Positions 63,259 through 64,000 of a stretch of DNA of 64,000 nt are shown here, in pieces (the first letter of the stretch is position 1; the number at the start of each line of letters is the position of its first letter). A program made the position numbers and the translations under genes. Source of the stretch: Ecdyonurus torrentis (Eukaryota; Arthropoda; Insecta; Ephemeroptera; Heptageniidae); the NCBI GenBank assembly GCA_949318235.1, contig OX439137.1, positions 26,187,299 to 26,251,298 on the forward strand, written 5' to 3'. The notes below the pieces were generated by a model that was not told the DNA's origin, ran no database searches, and saw only the letters and a list, made by a program, of their open reading frames with translations.

Positions 63259-63410
63259 TTGTTTTACTGACTAGGAGTTGAAAGGTCACCTTGAGGTGTA
63301 TAAGGAGGGATTGACAGAAGTGATCCCCGCCAATTTTACTTGTGGAAGGCAAGAAGCCGGGTGTACTCTACGATTACTTAAGTATTTGCATCAGTATTAC
63401 TAATTATAAT
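63259..63410 (+). ncRNA. Candidate non-coding (or UTR) exon on the plus strand
   Basis: A 152-bp GC-richer segment lies between an excellent acceptor (TGTTTTGTTTTATTTTAG, G at 63258) and a consensus donor (AT|GTAAGTAC, 63411). All three plus-strand frames contain stops near the start (TGA, TAG, TGA), so it cannot be an internal coding exon. It may belong to a lncRNA or a 5' UTR transcribed divergently from the membrane-protein gene. It contains AAGGTCACCTTGAGG, close to a nuclear-receptor half-site pair. Confidence 0.4.
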
Positions 63411-64000
63411 GTAAGTACACTAATTTTCTATTATTTATTTAGTAAATTTGGTAGATATTAAGATATGTTATGTATATTTTCTGTTATAATTTGATATTTT
63501 AAAATTGTGAATGACATTGATTCAGTATATTATATATCGTGTCTATAATTTATTAATGATAATTATTTACTTAATTGATTTATGTAAATACCTTAATTAA
63601 AAAAAATATTCTGTTGAAATTTTTTCAGGAAATTTTAATTATAATTTACGCATTTTATGATTAATTAATTAGTTATTGAGGATTTGCAATAATTGTCAAT
63701 TAAGTTTTAAAACAAAGTTTTATATAATATATTGTACATTTTTCACATTCAATATTATATACAGTTTTATGAGGGGGTGGGTTACTCCTTATATTTAGAG
63801 GTCGTATAGGGTGAATGTGGTTTACGCAAGACAAGGTCAAATAGGTCAAATTCGCAAAGAAGTTGAGGTCTATGTACTATAATATTTCGTATTTATTTTT
63901 AGATTTTATTACTTTAAGTACGTGTACTTAAGGAAGAGAAAATATACATTTTATAATAGTTCTTTAAATATTTAAATAGGAAAAGTCATTCCTTCGTTAT

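Larger units (their letters stand above)
61321..64000. other. Upstream intergenic region
   Basis: Mostly AT-rich. It contains a possible family E relic (61480-61660, TTTAATAGCAACATTTTTTC), two long (CT)n arrays, one TGACGTCA outside any recognised MITE (63044-63051, followed by a second half site ATGACGTAA), and a possible plus-strand non-coding exon (63259-63410). No protein-coding gene was supported. Confidence 0.5.

Overview
The window is non-coding-dominated, very AT-rich eukaryotic DNA. It has GT..AG introns, long dinucleotide microsatellites, and many small inverted-repeat DNA transposons (MITEs). No prokaryotic feature, rRNA, tRNA or CRISPR was found. An invertebrate is most likely. 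An arthropod fits best, because of a degenerate IS630/Tc1/mariner-type transposase of a type common in arthropod genomes and a TATA+Inr core promoter, but I cannot name the species.

The only protein-coding gene I can support runs on the minus strand across nearly the whole window. Six coding exons can be joined with matching splice phases at every junction: 56865-56939 (start codon), 53579-53699, 37770-37894, 3265-3502, 2248-2383 and 1-25, continuing off the left edge. A possible untranslated first exon ends at 61131. The six exons give exactly 240 codons with no stop. The predicted protein is a single-pass membrane protein. It has an ectodomain of about 200 residues with ten cysteines and two N-glycosylation sequons, one transmembrane helix at about residues 205-228, and a short, strongly basic cytoplasmic start. 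I do not recognise the family. Two introns are very large (34.3 kb and 15.7 kb), and the 125-bp exon between them is easy to miss.

The introns hold most of the repeats. Eight copies of a roughly 310-bp MITE (called family A here, TIR TATAGGGTGT) lie in both orientations. Two families (B, C) have TTAA target sites and similar ends, as expected of piggyBac-type non-autonomous elements. Further foldback families are D, F, G, H, K, P and several singletons. One 1380-bp TA-flanked transposon (50273-51652) has had its 5' half replaced by an inverted copy of its 3' half. One family C element sits inside an older family D element, with an intact TTAA duplication. The octamer TGACGTCA occurs 14 times, 13 of them inside MITEs of four different families.

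Layout: 1-3.5 kb holds the 3' exons; 3.5-37.8 kb is the giant intron 4, with MITEs, (CT)n, (AT)n and TTTA arrays and a few GC-richer islands at 9.7, 18.4 and 35.6 kb; 37.77-37.89 kb is the hidden exon; 37.9-53.6 kb is intron 3 with the inverted-duplication transposon; 53.6-57 kb holds the 5' coding exons; 57-61.3 kb is intron 1 and the probable 5' end; 61.3-64 kb is upstream sequence with microsatellites and a possible plus-strand non-coding exon at 63259-63410.
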